Shown piece by piece: positions 1-7,213 of a DNA stretch of 17,822 bases (positions within the stretch are counted from its first letter, which is position 1; the number at the start of each line of letters is the position of its first letter). The translations under genes were made by a program, and so were the position numbers. The notes beneath the pieces are model-generated. The model saw nothing but the letters and a program-made list of their open reading frames with translations. It was not told the origin of the DNA and made no database searches. Origin of the DNA: Thermomicrobiales bacterium (GTDB lineage: Bacteria > Chloroflexota > Limnocylindria > Limnocylindrales > CSP1-4); the NCBI GenBank assembly GCA_004525275.1, contig SPCO01000008.1:1-17822 (forward strand). Reading direction: 5' to 3'.

Positions 1-1135
1 CCGACGAAGTCGTGGTCTTCGGCGTGGCGACCGGCTTCTTGGTCGTCTTGAACTCGACCTGGCGATCCTTGGCCAGGGCCACACCCGCCGCGCTCTGAGC
101 ATTCGTGGTGACGTGCATCGTCACGATCGTCCCGAACGGCAGGAGCCGATCCGGCGCGAACACGCGGACCGTGTCATGTTCCGCCCAGGCGATCTTGCCG
201 GTCAGGGGCTTGTTGCCGACCGAAGCGCTAAACGCCCGGGCGGTTGCGCGTCGATCCATCGGCAGCGTGAAGCGGACCGACAGAGCGGCCGCGCGCTCCA
301 CCAGGCGAGCATCGGCCAGCGGCCGGAACCGGACGATGCGGGGCGCGTCGACCGTGCGAACGGAGAGGCGAGCTGTCTCGAGCGACGATCCGTCCGTGTC
401 GCGCACGCCGGAAACGGTGACCTCGTAGTCGACTCCCGGAAGGAGTGGCTCCGAAGGCGTGAATACATAGCGAGTCTGTCCCTCGACGGAGGCCTGCTCA
501 CGGACCGTTCCGGTCGCTGGAGGATCCAGTCGGATGGCGGACTGGATGGACGTCGGGTCCACCGGGCCGGCGAAGGCGAGGACGAACGATGTCGTGGTCG
601 CGACGCGCTCCCCGACCGTGTCGGTCGCGCCAAGCGACAGTTCCGTCGGATCTCGGGTCAGGAAGGCCGCACGAATCGGACGCGTCAATGGCTGACCGGA
701 ACGGGCGAGCGCCCCCGGTTGGACCGTCACCGTCTGGAGCGTCGCCGCGGACCAGTGCCCCCGGGGCGTGATCGTCAGGACGCTCCCCGTCGCGTCCCAC
801 GACAGGGTGACCTCGACCGGCGGATCGACCCGCATGGATGCGGCGACTGAGCGAGCATCCATCGTGGCGCTGAAACCGATCGTCATGGGCTCGGTCAAGG
901 CCCGGTTCGTGGAGAAGGTCGTGGTGAACGCGGCCTGCGTCAATGGCTCGATGGGCGTGGGCGGAGTCGCGACGACGGTCGCAGGACGGGCGGTTCCGAT
1001 GACCCCAACGCCGAGTACCAGGGCGACGCCGACCACAAGGCCACTCCGAGCAACGACCGACCGACGGAGCATCACTCCGAGATAGACGCTGATAAGAACG
1101 GGGACGGCCAGCAATGCGGCTGCGGCCTGACGCAA
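1..1135 (-). CDS. Membrane-anchored protein with three Ig-like (Big_5/SbsA-type) domains, C-terminus beyond window
   Basis: The reading frame is open from a TTG at 1135 to the left edge (378 codons) with no stop, so the protein is incomplete. The N-terminus has two hydrophobic stretches (about residues 4-23 and 31-47) separated by a basic RRS segment. Three repeats of about 90 residues follow, roughly 70-155, 165-258 and 262-365. Each has the pattern of SbsA-like Ig domains (FSxxMD, LDPP, FTPSEPLLPG.DYEVTVSG, FTLPMD, VRVFAPDRLLPFGT). A Thr/Lys/Pro-rich linker begins at the edge, so another domain probably follows. In this phylum such arrays often precede an L,D-transpeptidase or peptidase, but that part is not visible. 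TTG 1135 is chosen because AGGAG lies 6 nt upstream (1142-1146). An ATG at 1072 is the alternative; it would leave one membrane segment and has GGAG only 2 nt away. The gene lies 105 bp after dprA with its own promoter candidate. Confidence 0.75.
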   Translation of the reverse strand, partial: MRQAAAALLAVPVLISVYLGVMLRRSVVARSGLVVGVALVLGVGVIGTARPATVVATPPTPIEPLTQAAFTTTFSTNRALTEPMTIGFSATMDARSVAASMRVDPPVEVTLSWDATGSVLTITPRGHWSAATLQTVTVQPGALARSGQPLTRPIRAAFLTRDPTELSLGATDTVGERVATTTSFVLAFAGPVDPTSIQSAIRLDPPATGTVREQASVEGQTRYVFTPSEPLLPGVDYEVTVSGVRDTDGSSLETARLSVRTVDAPRIVRFRPLADARLVERAAALSVRFTLPMDRRATARAFSASVGNKPLTGKIAWAEHDTVRVFAPDRLLPFGTIVTMHVTTNAQSAAGVALAKDRQVEFKTTKKPVATPKTTTSS

Positions 1136-1204
1136 TAGACGCTCCTGCTCGGTGACCTGGGGACGGCAGTCAGGGCGGGTGCTTCTTGGGGAGCGACCCA
1201 CGCG

Positions 1205-1233
1205 AGGGTAGCATCGGTCCGACAGACCGGCAA
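1205..1233 (-). promoter_or_regulatory. Candidate promoter for the Ig-domain gene
   Basis: On the minus strand TTGCCG (1233-1228) and TACCCT (1210-1205) are separated by exactly 17 bp. The expected transcript start near 1198 gives a leader of about 63 nt ending in the AGGAG ribosome site. The -35 matches consensus at 4 of 6 positions, the -10 only at TA...T. It lies in the gap after dprA, so the Ig-domain gene may be expressed separately from dprA. Confidence 0.4.
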
Positions 1234-1240
1234 CCGGGGC

Positions 1241-2530
1241 TCAAACGATCGTGCGCGGTCGCTGGCGAGACTTGTCCGGATCGGCCGCGGCCAAGGCTCC
1301 CGCCGCGCGGAACCGGCCATGGGCGCCGACGGTGAGACCCGCGCGTTCGAGGATCGTGAGCGCGGCCAGCACGGTCGCGACCGGCCAACCCGTCGACGCC
1401 ACAAGCTCGTCCACCGTCGCGCGACCGACCGCGATCTCCCGGCCGATCCTGCCGGCCACCTCGCCGACTCCCGTGAGGGTCGCTGCGACGTCGGAGGTCA
1501 CGCCCGGCTGGGTGAGGTGATCGGCCAATCCGAGATCGTCGATGAGTTGCGGGATCCCCGCAACGATCCTGGCGCGGTCCGGAAATTCACGCAGGAACGC
1601 GAGGCATCCAGCCGAAGCCGGCGCGTCGATCGCACCTGGCACCAAATAGCATTCGCGGCCTTGCTCAAGCGCCCACGACGCGGTGATCAAAGCACCACTC
1701 CTGGCCGGTGCCTCGATCACGACGGTGGCATCGGCTAGACCGCTGATCACTCGATTACGGCGCGGGAAGGTGCCTCTGCTCGGCTCGACGTCCGGTCCGA
1801 GCTCAGAGATGACGGCCCCGCCCGATGCCACGACTGCGTCGGCCAGTCGACCGTGGACACGTGGATGCAGTTTTGCATGCCCCGAACCGATGACCGCAAC
1901 GGTCGTCCCGCCTGCCTGAAGCGTCGCCGCGTGGGCGGCCCCATCGATGCCGATCGCCAGACCAGAGACCACACTCGCGCCAACGGCCGCCAGGTTTGCC
2001 GCGAGGCGAGCTGCGATCGCCCGTCCGGCGTCGGTCGGGCGACGCGTCCCGACGATCGCGATGACGGCCTCGGCGTGCATCGCCCCTGGGCTTCCCAACA
2101 CGTAGATGAGATGCGGTGGCATCTCGATCTGGGTCAGTCGGATCGGATACAGCGGGTCTTCCACCGTCACGACCGCCAGCCCGAGCGAGCGGATACGACC
2201 GATCGTCAATGCCGCCCCGTCGGCGGCCCGAGCGATGCCGTCGGCGATCGCCTGACTCACGCCCTCCGCGGGTTCGGCCGGGCCCTGGGATGCTTCTTCG
2301 GGCTCCACCAAGCGCCGCGCGCCACCGGGGGACGATGCCTCCCTGAGAATGGCGGCTCCGCTGCCATAGCGACGCAACAGGAGCCCGAACCCGACCGGAC
2401 CAAGCCCGCGGACGCCGGCCAGCACCGCCCACGCATCTCGCTCTTCCAGGGTCGGGCGCGCACCGGGGAGCGCGGAAACCGGGGCCGGTGGATCGGCATG
2501 AACTGGGCCCGAAGCCCCGACACCGAGCAT
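1241..2530 (-). CDS. dprA: DNA-processing protein DprA (ssDNA-binding, RecA loader in transformation)
   Basis: DprA binds incoming single-stranded DNA in natural transformation and loads RecA in the cytoplasm. The 429-aa protein has an N-terminal helical segment (about 28-60, with GLGPVGFGLLLRRYG) and then the Rossmann core with the family motifs: VGTRRPT (160-166), SGLAIGIDGAAH (189-200) and FPRRNRVISGL (255-265). A C-terminal winged-helix segment (about 375-415) matches the DML1-like domain of many DprA proteins. An Ala/Pro/Glu-rich insertion at about 64-90 is longer than usual. The ATG at 2530 begins one base after the comM stop (TGAAATG). GGAGG sits 9 nt upstream at 2540-2544, inside comM, so the two genes are probably translationally coupled. 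Family assignment is secure; whether the organism is transformable is inference. Confidence 0.96.
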   Translation of the reverse strand: MLGVGASGPVHADPPAPVSALPGARPTLEERDAWAVLAGVRGLGPVGFGLLLRRYGSGAAILREASSPGGARRLVEPEEASQGPAEPAEGVSQAIADGIARAADGAALTIGRIRSLGLAVVTVEDPLYPIRLTQIEMPPHLIYVLGSPGAMHAEAVIAIVGTRRPTDAGRAIAARLAANLAAVGASVVSGLAIGIDGAAHAATLQAGGTTVAVIGSGHAKLHPRVHGRLADAVVASGGAVISELGPDVEPSRGTFPRRNRVISGLADATVVIEAPARSGALITASWALEQGRECYLVPGAIDAPASAGCLAFLREFPDRARIVAGIPQLIDDLGLADHLTQPGVTSDVAATLTGVGEVAGRIGREIAVGRATVDELVASTGWPVATVLAALTILERAGLTVGAHGRFRAAGALAAADPDKSRQRPRTIV

Positions 2531-2531
2531 T

Positions 2532-4106
2532 TCAGACAGCCTCCATCGCCGCCACGCGACTATCGGACGGTCGGTACCGCGCGGCCTCGTCCAGGTGGTC
2601 CTCGGTCACGAAGGCCGATCCTGCGAGATCCGCGATGGTCCTGGCCACCCAGAGCAATCGTTCCGTCCCTCGGCCCGTGGCAGCCTCGAGCTCGGCGAGT
2701 CCGACGACGTGGCGCTCGCCATTCGAGCGCAGGGCACAGGCGTCGCGAAGTCGACGCCCGCGGAGCCGTCCATTCAGCGATCCAGAGGGACGTCCCAGCG
2801 CAACGCTGCGGGCGACCGCGATCCGTCCGGCAACCGTCGATGAATCTTCTGGTTCCGGACCCGTGATCAGGGCCGCCGGCCCCACGCGCGGCATCGCCAG
2901 CCACAGGTCGATCCGATCGCGGAGTGGCCCGGAGATCCGGCGTTGGTAGCGCTCCGGCAGGGACGGACCGCAACGACATGGTCGATCCGTGGATCCCGCG
3001 AAGCCGCAGGGGCATGGGTTCATCGCCGCCACCAACTGGAAGCGGGCCGGAAAGATCGTCGCGTGTCCGGCCCGTGAGATGGCGATCCGACCCTCCTCCA
3101 GCGGCTGTCGAAGCGCCTCCAGCACGTCGTGGCCGAATTCGGGAAGCTCGTCCAGGAAGAGAACGCCCTCGTGGGCGAGCGTCACCTCGCCGGGTGACAG
3201 GCGAGGCCCGCCGCCGACCATCGCCGCGTACGAGAGCGTGTGGTGCGGGGATCGAAATGGTGGGTGACGGCGCAGTTCCTGGATCGGGCCCTCACCGGCG
3301 GCTGACGCCACTACGGTCGCGGCAAGGGCCGCGCTATCGCCGAGTGGTGGCAGGAGTCGTGGGATCGTCCGTGCCAGCAGGGTCTTGCCCGAACCGGGCG
3401 GACCGATCAACAGCAGGCCGTGTCCGCCCGCCAGCGCGATCTCCAGACCACGGCGGGCCTCGAGCTGCCCACGAACCTCGGACAGATCCGGGACACCCGG
3501 GCCATCGCTGCCGGATCGGTCCGTCTCGAGCGTGGCCGCAGGGAGGGTCGAGCGCATCAGCTCTATTCGAGGCGGCCGCGAGCCGGGATGCCGGCGCGGT
3601 CGTGCGCGAGCGACGTTGACGGCCTCACCGAGCGTGTCGACCCCGATCACCATCAGGCCCTCGACCAACCTCGCCTCGTCGACGGCCGTGGCGGCGACGA
3701 CGACCCGGCGGATCCCACGGCGTGATAGCGCTGCCACCATGGGCAAGATGCCGGGGACGGAGCCGACCTCGCCACCCAGCGAGAGTTCGCCGATGAATGC
3801 GACTGGATCGGGGCCCGCCTGGATCTGTTCCGACCCGAGCAGGATCCCGAGCGCCATTGCCAGGTCGAGTGATGCCCCGGCCTTGCGCAGGTCGGCGGGG
3901 GCGAGGTTCACGGTGATCCGCCTGGGCGGATGGACGAAACCAGAGTTGCGCAGGGCACCCCGCACCCGTTCACGGGCTTCCTGCAGGGCCGTATCGGGAA
4001 GGCCGACCACGGTGAAGCCCGGCAACCCCGGGGCCACGTCCACCTCGACCTGGATGAACCGGCCGATCAGGCCGTGGAGAGTCGCGGATGGGATGATGGC
4101 CAGCAC
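2532..4106 (-). CDS. comM: ComM/YifB family Mg-chelatase-like AAA+ ATPase (branch-migration helicase)
   Basis: ComM is a hexameric helicase that promotes branch migration during integration of transforming DNA. The 524-aa length is normal for the family. The N-terminal ChlI-like domain (about 20-165) carries VEVDVAPGLPGFTVVGLPD, NLAPADLRKAGASLDL and GELSLGGEV. The AAA+ core follows: Walker A GPPGSGKT (235-242), RSPHHT (285-290), Walker B VLFLDELPEF (315-324) and the Cys-bearing NPCPCG (363-368). The C-terminal Mg-chelatase lid lies at about 420-520. The start is GTG 4106. No Shine-Dalgarno is visible; instead TAGCCT stands 6 nt before the GTG, as expected for a leaderless mRNA. The upstream cpaE stop is 65 bp away, and dprA follows after one base. 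The comM-dprA neighbourhood supports a role in recombination of incoming DNA. Confidence 0.96.
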   Translation of the reverse strand: MLAIIPSATLHGLIGRFIQVEVDVAPGLPGFTVVGLPDTALQEARERVRGALRNSGFVHPPRRITVNLAPADLRKAGASLDLAMALGILLGSEQIQAGPDPVAFIGELSLGGEVGSVPGILPMVAALSRRGIRRVVVAATAVDEARLVEGLMVIGVDTLGEAVNVARARPRRHPGSRPPRIELMRSTLPAATLETDRSGSDGPGVPDLSEVRGQLEARRGLEIALAGGHGLLLIGPPGSGKTLLARTIPRLLPPLGDSAALAATVVASAAGEGPIQELRRHPPFRSPHHTLSYAAMVGGGPRLSPGEVTLAHEGVLFLDELPEFGHDVLEALRQPLEEGRIAISRAGHATIFPARFQLVAAMNPCPCGFAGSTDRPCRCGPSLPERYQRRISGPLRDRIDLWLAMPRVGPAALITGPEPEDSSTVAGRIAVARSVALGRPSGSLNGRLRGRRLRDACALRSNGERHVVGLAELEAATGRGTERLLWVARTIADLAGSAFVTEDHLDEAARYRPSDSRVAAMEAV

Positions 4107-4118
4107 GCCCGAAGGCTA
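4107..4118 (-). promoter_or_regulatory. Candidate leaderless -10 element for comM
   Basis: TAGCCT (4118-4113, minus strand) is followed by six bases and then the GTG start at 4106. This places the transcription start on or next to the start codon, and no ribosome site is present. TANNNT at this distance is the known signature of leaderless genes in Deinococcus and other lineages. No clear -35 is seen. Confidence 0.45.
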
Positions 4119-4171
4119 CGCGGCAGCGCTCACCTGCCGGTCACCCGATGATCACCAGCCGATCACCGGAT

Positions 4172-5335
4172 CTAGCGGGTGGCGGCGGTGACCGCTGCCG
4201 GCTGCGGCTTATCCACAGATCGGGCGAACTGGAGGAGTGATCCACCCAGGGACGAGTCGGCCTTGGTGAACATGAACGGCGCGCCGGAGTTCAGTGCGCT
4301 GATCGCGCCTCGGTATTCGTTGACGACCTGGTGCTCGATCGTGCGCTTCAAGGCCCCCTCCGCGTTCTTGACGCTGATGCCCGTGAATGCATTGGACCGA
4401 TTGAGCACCAATTCGACCTTGCCCGCCGGGTAGCCCAGGTGCTCGATCGTCTCGAGGATCAGACGGACGTTCTTCAGACACGACAGATCGGCCGTCATCA
4501 CGACGAAGATCGTTTCGGCCGCCTCGAAGACGCCCAGATTCACGTCGTCGAGGCGCTTGTCGATATCGATGATGGTGTAGTCGTACAGCGTGCGGAGCTG
4601 ATCGGCGATGAACGGCAGATGATCCGGACGAACGAGCTCGGCCGTTTCGGGCGATGGTGGCGCGAGCAGGAGATCGATCCCCGAATCGTGCTTGACCACG
4701 ACCTGGCGAACGAGATCCACGTCGATCGACGGCGCCGTGACAACGTCCACGATGCTCTTCCGGTCGAGGCCGAGATCGAGAAAAACGCGGTGATCTCCGA
4801 ATTGCAGGTTGCCATCGACCAGACAGACCTTGCGCCCAAGCTCGCGATGCAAGGCGATCGCCGCGTTGATCGCGATCGTTGTCGTTCCGACGCCACCCTT
4901 GGCGCCGTAGAAGGCGAGCACGCGGCCAAGCGGGGGCCGCGCCAGGAGGGCATCCTTGGGGGCGAACCGCGCAAGAAGGCTCTTGATCCGGGCGAGCAAC
5001 TCGGCCGGATGGAAGGGCTTGATGAGGTAGTCGTCGGCACCGGCGCGCAGACCGCGAACCTTCTGCTCGACCTCTCGTTCCGCAGTGAGCATGATGATCG
5101 GGACGTGGCTGGCACTGCCTTCCTCGGTCCGGATCTTGGTCGCGACCTGGTAGCCATCGAGCTTCGGGAGCATGACGTCGAGCAGGATCAGATCCGGCTC
5201 CTCCGCTCCCCACAGACGGAATCCCTCCGCGCCATCCGACGCCACGACAACGTCGTAGCCTTCCTGCTTGAGCGTGTACTGCAGGAGTCGCTGGACGTTG
5301 GGGTCGTCATCGACGACAAGGATCTTGGCCGCCAT
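4172..5335 (-). CDS. cpaE: Receiver domain fused to CpaE/MinD-type ATPase (Tad pilus-type localisation protein)
   Basis: The 387-aa protein joins a receiver domain (1-125) to a ParA/MinD-superfamily ATPase of the CpaE type (about 137-375). CpaE proteins localise and support Flp/Tad pilus secretion machines. The receiver keeps the phosphorylation residues: acidic DDD at 9-11, acceptor D53, T84 and K106. Many CpaE receivers are degenerate, so this one may really be phosphorylated. The ATPase has the CpaE form of the deviant Walker A, KGGVGTTT (146-153), with the signature lysine but T in place of the second Lys. It also has LVDGNLQFGD (172-181) and TIIDIDKRLDD (254-264). No tad/flp genes or histidine kinase are in the window; comM and dprA lie downstream. 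The ATG at 5335 has GGAGG 4 nt upstream (5340-5344) and a consensus -10 further up. Family assignment is firm; the pilus role is by homology. Confidence 0.88.
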   Translation of the reverse strand: MAAKILVVDDDPNVQRLLQYTLKQEGYDVVVASDGAEGFRLWGAEEPDLILLDVMLPKLDGYQVATKIRTEEGSASHVPIIMLTAEREVEQKVRGLRAGADDYLIKPFHPAELLARIKSLLARFAPKDALLARPPLGRVLAFYGAKGGVGTTTIAINAAIALHRELGRKVCLVDGNLQFGDHRVFLDLGLDRKSIVDVVTAPSIDVDLVRQVVVKHDSGIDLLLAPPSPETAELVRPDHLPFIADQLRTLYDYTIIDIDKRLDDVNLGVFEAAETIFVVMTADLSCLKNVRLILETIEHLGYPAGKVELVLNRSNAFTGISVKNAEGALKRTIEHQVVNEYRGAISALNSGAPFMFTKADSSLGGSLLQFARSVDKPQPAAVTAATR

Positions 5336-5394
5336 CAGTCCTCCGCTGGGCTCACCGGGCGTGGCGCGAACAACGATCGCTACCCGGCCCGCCG

Positions 5395-5400
5395 ATTATA
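5395..5400 (-). promoter_or_regulatory. Consensus -10 (TATAAT) for cpaE
   Basis: A perfect TATAAT on the minus strand (5400-5395) overlaps the TAA stop of the Nudix gene. The predicted transcript start near 5388 gives a leader of about 52 nt that carries the GGAGG site of cpaE. No recognisable -35 lies 16-18 bp upstream, so the promoter may need an activator. It would start a cpaE-comM-dprA transcript. Confidence 0.5.
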
Positions 5401-6001
5401 GGGGCCTCGGCGGCCGGGGCGATGCGGACACGTGACGCGAAGCATCGAAGATGATCCGACTCCATGTCTCGAGCCGATCCGCGACGGCCGCGACGGCCGC
5501 TGTCTCGACGAACCGACCGGTCAGCTTGTCCGTCTCGCGGATGGCCACCGGCCGTCCGGCAGCATCGGCCTGGTAGATGACCCCGAGATGCACGGCGCCG
5601 ACTTCGGTCGTATCGTCATTGAGCAGCGCAGTCGGATGAAACGACGGCACGAACGCTGCGACGAGTTCTTCCTCCCACTCTCGTTGGAGACCCCCAAGCA
5701 ACCCGCCATCACCCGGGTTCAGATGCCCACCGACGCCAAGGGAGAAGCGGCCATGAAGCCGCGCGTCGCCACCCGCATCGGTCCGCTGCATGAGAAACCA
5801 CAGAGGACCGTCGCGGAGGACGAGGTACGGGATGATCTGCTTGAACGACGGGTCCCGCTCCATCTCGTCGCGCGCCTTGTACTGACCGATCTCTTCGAGG
5901 GCGACGACCGTCTCGGCGACGCCCACAGTCCGAAGACCGTGCCAGTCCGTCCCGCCGGGGATCGCACTCCGAAGGACGACGAAGACCGCTTCAGCGCCCA
6001 T
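5396..6001 (-). CDS. Nudix-family predicted phosphoesterase (COG4112 type)
   Basis: This 201-aa protein resembles the poorly studied COG4112 family of MutT-like predicted phosphoesterases. It carries the typical segments ERDPSFKQIIPYLVLRD (about 48-64), ARLHGRFSLGVGGHLNP (80-96) and LLNDD (124-128). The Nudix box is partly divergent: GGHLNPGD (91-98) is followed after eight residues by REWEEEL (107-113). The first conserved Glu is therefore Asp98 and the spacing is one longer than GX5EX7REUXEE; the metal-binding REXXEE core is intact. The substrate is unknown. The ATG at 6001 overlaps the tyrA stop by one base (TGATG), so translation is probably coupled. A TTG one codon upstream (6004) is a weaker option. 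The stop overlaps the cpaE -10 box. It ends the trpB-zinc ribbon-tyrA operon. Confidence 0.83.
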   Translation of the reverse strand: MGAEAVFVVLRSAIPGGTDWHGLRTVGVAETVVALEEIGQYKARDEMERDPSFKQIIPYLVLRDGPLWFLMQRTDAGGDARLHGRFSLGVGGHLNPGDGGLLGGLQREWEEELVAAFVPSFHPTALLNDDTTEVGAVHLGVIYQADAAGRPVAIRETDKLTGRFVETAAVAAVADRLETWSRIIFDASRHVSASPRPPRPL

Positions 6002-6876
6002 CAAGCAGTGTCGATGGCGGCCCGCGCGGCCATCAATCGGTCACGAATGGCTTCCTCGTCGGGCCCACCTGCCCGCTCGAGTTCCACGATCCATCGGTCG
6101 AGCGCATCGCGCAGGTCGCGCACACGAGCGGCTAGTTCTGACGCGTTGGTCACCGCGATCGCGGCCCCCATCGATGGATCTCCAAGGGCGACCCGTGTCG
6201 TGTCTCGCCAGCCGCCGGCGGCCAGTGAACTGGCGATCGGCCACAGATCCGCCGGACCATCGCCCCCACTCGTCACCGATTCGACCAAGGCAGCCGCCAC
6301 GATGAGTGGCAGGTGGCTGATCGCCGACACTGCCCGATCGTGAGTGTCGGCGTCCATGATCGTCACGATCGCGGAACACGCGTTCGCGAGATCCGCCACC
6401 CGCCCGATGTCGGTCGGGCCCGCGACCGAACCGGGAACGATGACCCACGGACGGCCGACGAACAGGTCCGCCGTACCGGATCGATACCCGGCCGTCTCGA
6501 GGCCGGCCATCGGGTGCCCGCCGACGAACCGGATGCCCGTCGCATTCGCCCGATCGACGATCATCGATTTTGTGCTCGCCACGTCGGTCACGACCGCGGT
6601 CGGATCGAGGGCCTGGCTCCATGTCCCCGCCAGCGCGTCGAGCGACGAAAGGCAGGCCGTAGCTGGACCGGCCAGAACGACAAGCTCGGCCCCGGCCAGC
6701 GCCTCCTCGGGCGTCGTCGCGACGACATCGATGACGCCATCGACGTAGGCCTGCCGAGGTCCACGTCCCGATGGCGACCAGGCGGCCATGGTCCAACCTG
6801 CGGCGGCCTCGTTCGAGCGAAGGGCCTGGGCGATCGCACCAGCGATCAGACCGAGGCCGATGAACGAGACGTGCAT
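6001..6876 (-). CDS. tyrA: Prephenate dehydrogenase (tyrosine biosynthesis)
   Basis: The enzyme oxidatively decarboxylates prephenate to 4-hydroxyphenylpyruvate using NAD(P)+, the penultimate step to tyrosine. The 291-aa protein begins with the nucleotide-binding GLGLIAG (7-13), in which the usual second Gly of GLGLIGG is Ala. It then shows VVTDVASTK (95-103), the substrate-site HPMAG (121-125) with ETAGYRSG after it, and HDRAVSAISHLP (179-190) of the helical dimerisation domain. No C-terminal ACT domain is present, so allosteric control through ACT is not expected. The start is ATG 6876, seven bases after the zinc-ribbon stop; an upstream in-frame start at 6933 would overlap that gene and add a basic non-conserved tail. 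It overlaps the Nudix gene at TGATG. trpB two genes upstream points to an aromatic amino-acid operon. An arogenate substrate preference cannot be excluded. Confidence 0.92.
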   Translation of the reverse strand: MHVSFIGLGLIAGAIAQALRSNEAAAGWTMAAWSPSGRGPRQAYVDGVIDVVATTPEEALAGAELVVLAGPATACLSSLDALAGTWSQALDPTAVVTDVASTKSMIVDRANATGIRFVGGHPMAGLETAGYRSGTADLFVGRPWVIVPGSVAGPTDIGRVADLANACSAIVTIMDADTHDRAVSAISHLPLIVAAALVESVTSGGDGPADLWPIASSLAAGGWRDTTRVALGDPSMGAAIAVTNASELAARVRDLRDALDRWIVELERAGGPDEEAIRDRLMAARAAIDTA

Positions 6877-6883
6877 CAGGGGT

Positions 6884-7198
6884 TCAGTCCCGCCAGCCCG
6901 CCTGGTCGTCCGGTGTCGACGGCGGCTTCCCACCGCCGCCCTCGCCGGCGCGGCGCTTGACGCTCCGCCGCTCGCCTACTCGTCGTTCTTTCGATCCGGC
7001 TTTGTCATCAGCTGTCGGCGGTCCAGGATCGTCGGCCGGGTTGTTGCGGCGGGCACCCCGTCGACGTTGCGCTTCTCGTCGTTCCTCGTGGAGGAACTCG
7101 CCACAGCGCGGACAACGACGCTCTTCGGCGAAGAGCGCTTCGAGGGGCGCGACCGTGTAGATCTGGCGTCCACACGACCAGCATGTGAGTCGAGGCAT
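6884..7198 (-). CDS. Small zinc-ribbon protein of unknown function
   Basis: The 104-aa protein has an N-terminal treble-clef/zinc-ribbon motif with C6-x2-C9 and C29-x2-C32 (CWSC and CPRCGEFL). A highly charged, probably disordered tail follows, rich in Arg, Glu, Asp and Gly (about 36-104), with ERREAQRRRGARRN and KERRVGERRSVKRR. No catalytic motif is visible. The metal site plus basic tail would suit nucleic-acid or protein binding, but no function can be assigned. The ATG at 7198 lies 15 bp after the trpB stop and the gene ends 7 bp before tyrA, so it is co-transcribed with both. No clear ribosome site is visible; expression probably depends on coupling. The Cys spacing and operon position support a real gene. 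Confidence 0.8.
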   Translation of the reverse strand: MPRLTCWSCGRQIYTVAPLEALFAEERRCPRCGEFLHEERREAQRRRGARRNNPADDPGPPTADDKAGSKERRVGERRSVKRRAGEGGGGKPPSTPDDQAGWRD

Positions 7199-7213
7199 CC
7201 GGGTCGACCCGGG

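Noticed and set aside
113..850. Plus-strand open frame at the left edge
   Set aside because: The minus strand encodes three Ig-like repeats here; the plus frame gives Arg-rich sequence without domains.
4331..5401. Plus-strand open frame (356 codons) across cpaE
   Set aside because: Mirror of the receiver-CpaE gene; no recognised motif or ribosome site.
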